A DNA stretch of 64,000 nt, from NCBI RefSeq assembly GCF_900177375.1, contig NZ_FWZU01000003.1, positions 310,001 through 374,000 on the forward strand, read 5' to 3'. The position numbers and the translations under genes are program-made. Below are positions 63,203 to 64,000 of the stretch, piece by piece (the first letter of the stretch is position 1; each line of letters starts with the position of its first letter). The stretch comes from Desulfovibrio gilichinskyi. GTDB taxonomy: Bacteria > Desulfobacterota > Desulfovibrionia > Desulfovibrionales > Desulfovibrionaceae. The notes under the pieces were generated by a model that saw nothing but the letters and a program-made list of their open reading frames with translations, was not told the origin of the DNA and did no database searches.

Positions 63203-64000
63203 ATGGATATCGGGAAAAAAATCAGACTTGAAAGAATTTTCAATAGAGAAACCGAAAGAACAATAATTGTTCCTATGGATCATGGTATCAGCGTCGGACC
63301 GATCGCAGGACTTGAGAATCTGCGTCAGGCTGTGGATGATATGGTCTCCGGCGGAGCCAATGCTGTTCTAGGTCACAGAGGGCTTGTCCGTTGCGGACAC
63401 CGCAGTGAAGGACAGGATGTAGGTCTTATTGTTCACCTTTCTGCAAGTACATCTCTTTCTCCCACTCCCAATGCTAAAGTTCTGGTCGGTTCTGTTGAAG
63501 ACGCTCTGCGCCGCGGTGCTGATGCCGTAAGTGTTCATGTCAATCTCGGAGATGAAAGTGAAACACAGATGCTCCGCGATCTCGGTGAAGTTTCCGCCAA
63601 GGCTACCAGTTGGGGAATGCCTGTTCTCGCTATGGTTTACGCCCGCGGTCCTAAAATTAAAAATGAATACGATCCTGAAGTTGTTGCTCATTGCGCCCGT
63701 GCCGGTGAAGAGCTTGGCGCAGATATAGTTAAAGTCTGTTACACCGGTGATCCTGAATCTTTTAGACGTGTTACTGATGGTTGTTGTATTCCGGTTGTTA
63801 TTGCAGGCGGGCCGAAGCTTGATACAACAAGGGCATTTCTCCAGATGGTTTCAGATTCAATCAGCGCAGGCGGTTCCGGTCTTTCTGTCGGGCGTAACGT
63901 TTTTCAGCATAAGAATCGCGTTAAACTGGTAAAAGCTCTCAGTAAAGTTGTTCATCAGGACGAAACTGTTGAAGCCGCTCTCGAATTTCTCGGCGAATAA
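63203..64000 (+). CDS. 2-amino-3,7-dideoxy-D-threo-hept-6-ulosonate synthase
   Basis: The 265-residue class I aldolase-like protein has '[15 protein letters not shown]', 'LGHRGLV', '[15 protein letters not shown]', '[12 protein letters not shown]' (Schiff-base Lys region) and '[10 protein letters not shown]'. It matches ADH synthase, which makes the precursor for 3-dehydroquinate in the alternative, archaeal-type aromatic pathway used by many Desulfovibrionaceae. It is full length, ending exactly at the window edge. It probably leads an aromatic operon continuing beyond 64000, controlled by the leader peptide upstream. GGAG precedes the ATG. Confidence 0.92.
   Translation: MDIGKKIRLERIFNRETERTIIVPMDHGISVGPIAGLENLRQAVDDMVSGGANAVLGHRGLVRCGHRSEGQDVGLIVHLSASTSLSPTPNAKVLVGSVEDALRRGADAVSVHVNLGDESETQMLRDLGEVSAKATSWGMPVLAMVYARGPKIKNEYDPEVVAHCARAGEELGADIVKVCYTGDPESFRRVTDGCCIPVVIAGGPKLDTTRAFLQMVSDSISAGGSGLSVGRNVFQHKNRVKLVKALSKVVHQDETVEAALEFLGE

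Overview
This 64 kb window looks like a chromosomal segment of a free-living, Gram-negative sulfate reducer of the Desulfovibrionaceae, probably a marine, lower-GC member close to Maridesulfovibrio/Desulfovibrio. The inference rests on lipid A synthesis (lpxK), an aromatic pathway starting with the archaeal-type 2-amino-3,7-dideoxy-heptulosonate synthase, a sahR-ahcY pair, and a 'GAK' gene cluster. No rRNA, CRISPR array, transposase or integrase is visible, and gene order reads as ordinary chromosome with two accessory-looking blocks.

Layout. 1-5.2 kb holds the end of a YccA/Bax-inhibitor gene, lpxK, rnr, a small acidic protein and an S24-type repressor. 5.3-10.4 kb is a run of small secreted, lectin-like and hypothetical proteins, a UPF0489 protein, a family 3 binding protein and an EEP hydrolase. 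10.5-24.6 kb has two large hybrid histidine kinases (the first paired with a periplasmic binding protein), a NifU-like scaffold, a LysR regulator, a FemAB-like protein, a YqiA-like esterase, a CofD-like protein, nfo and a Fur-box-preceded DUF2325 gene. 24.6-34 kb is a ferredoxin-nitroreductase followed by the minus-strand GAK cluster: XXXCH protein, PHP phosphoesterase, amphi-Trp protein, PhoU-APH fusion, ATP-grasp enzyme, HprK-like kinase, CofD-like protein and a second amphi-Trp protein. An HD-domain gene lies upstream. 34.3-46.4 kb is a four-gene, 12 kb plus-strand operon: a membrane-anchored vWA protein, a tubulin/FtsZ-like GTPase, a two-TM protein, and a giant protein with membrane helices, a helicase-like region lacking catalytic motifs and a C-terminal zinc-ribbon/HExxH peptidase. 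46.4-49.8 kb has LysR, a secreted protein, five Glu/Gln tRNA genes and DUF721. 50-58.3 kb contains sahR-ahcY, a DEAD-box helicase, an RRM protein, aspA and rarD. 58.4-64 kb has a DUF481 porin-like protein, an EAL protein, glnB/amtB under a sigma-54 promoter, and the first gene of the aromatic operon behind a leader-peptide attenuator.

How the genes work together. Two multi-gene systems stand out. The GAK cluster combines several predicted phosphate/nucleotide transferases and a phosphoesterase with small amphi-Trp proteins that are plausible substrates or scaffolds; its families are named but its biochemistry is, to my knowledge, unknown. The vWA/tubulin-like operon looks like an envelope-associated machine with a periplasmic sensor, a cytoplasmic GTPase and a membrane-bound peptidase; I know of no characterised counterpart and rate it the best candidate for an undescribed system. 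Regulatory highlights are a leader peptide with a block of all three aromatic residues ahead of the aromatic gene, a -24/-12 promoter ahead of amtB, a Fur-like box ahead of the DUF2325 gene and a candidate operator ahead of sahR.

All functional calls come from reading motifs and recalled families; no database search was possible.
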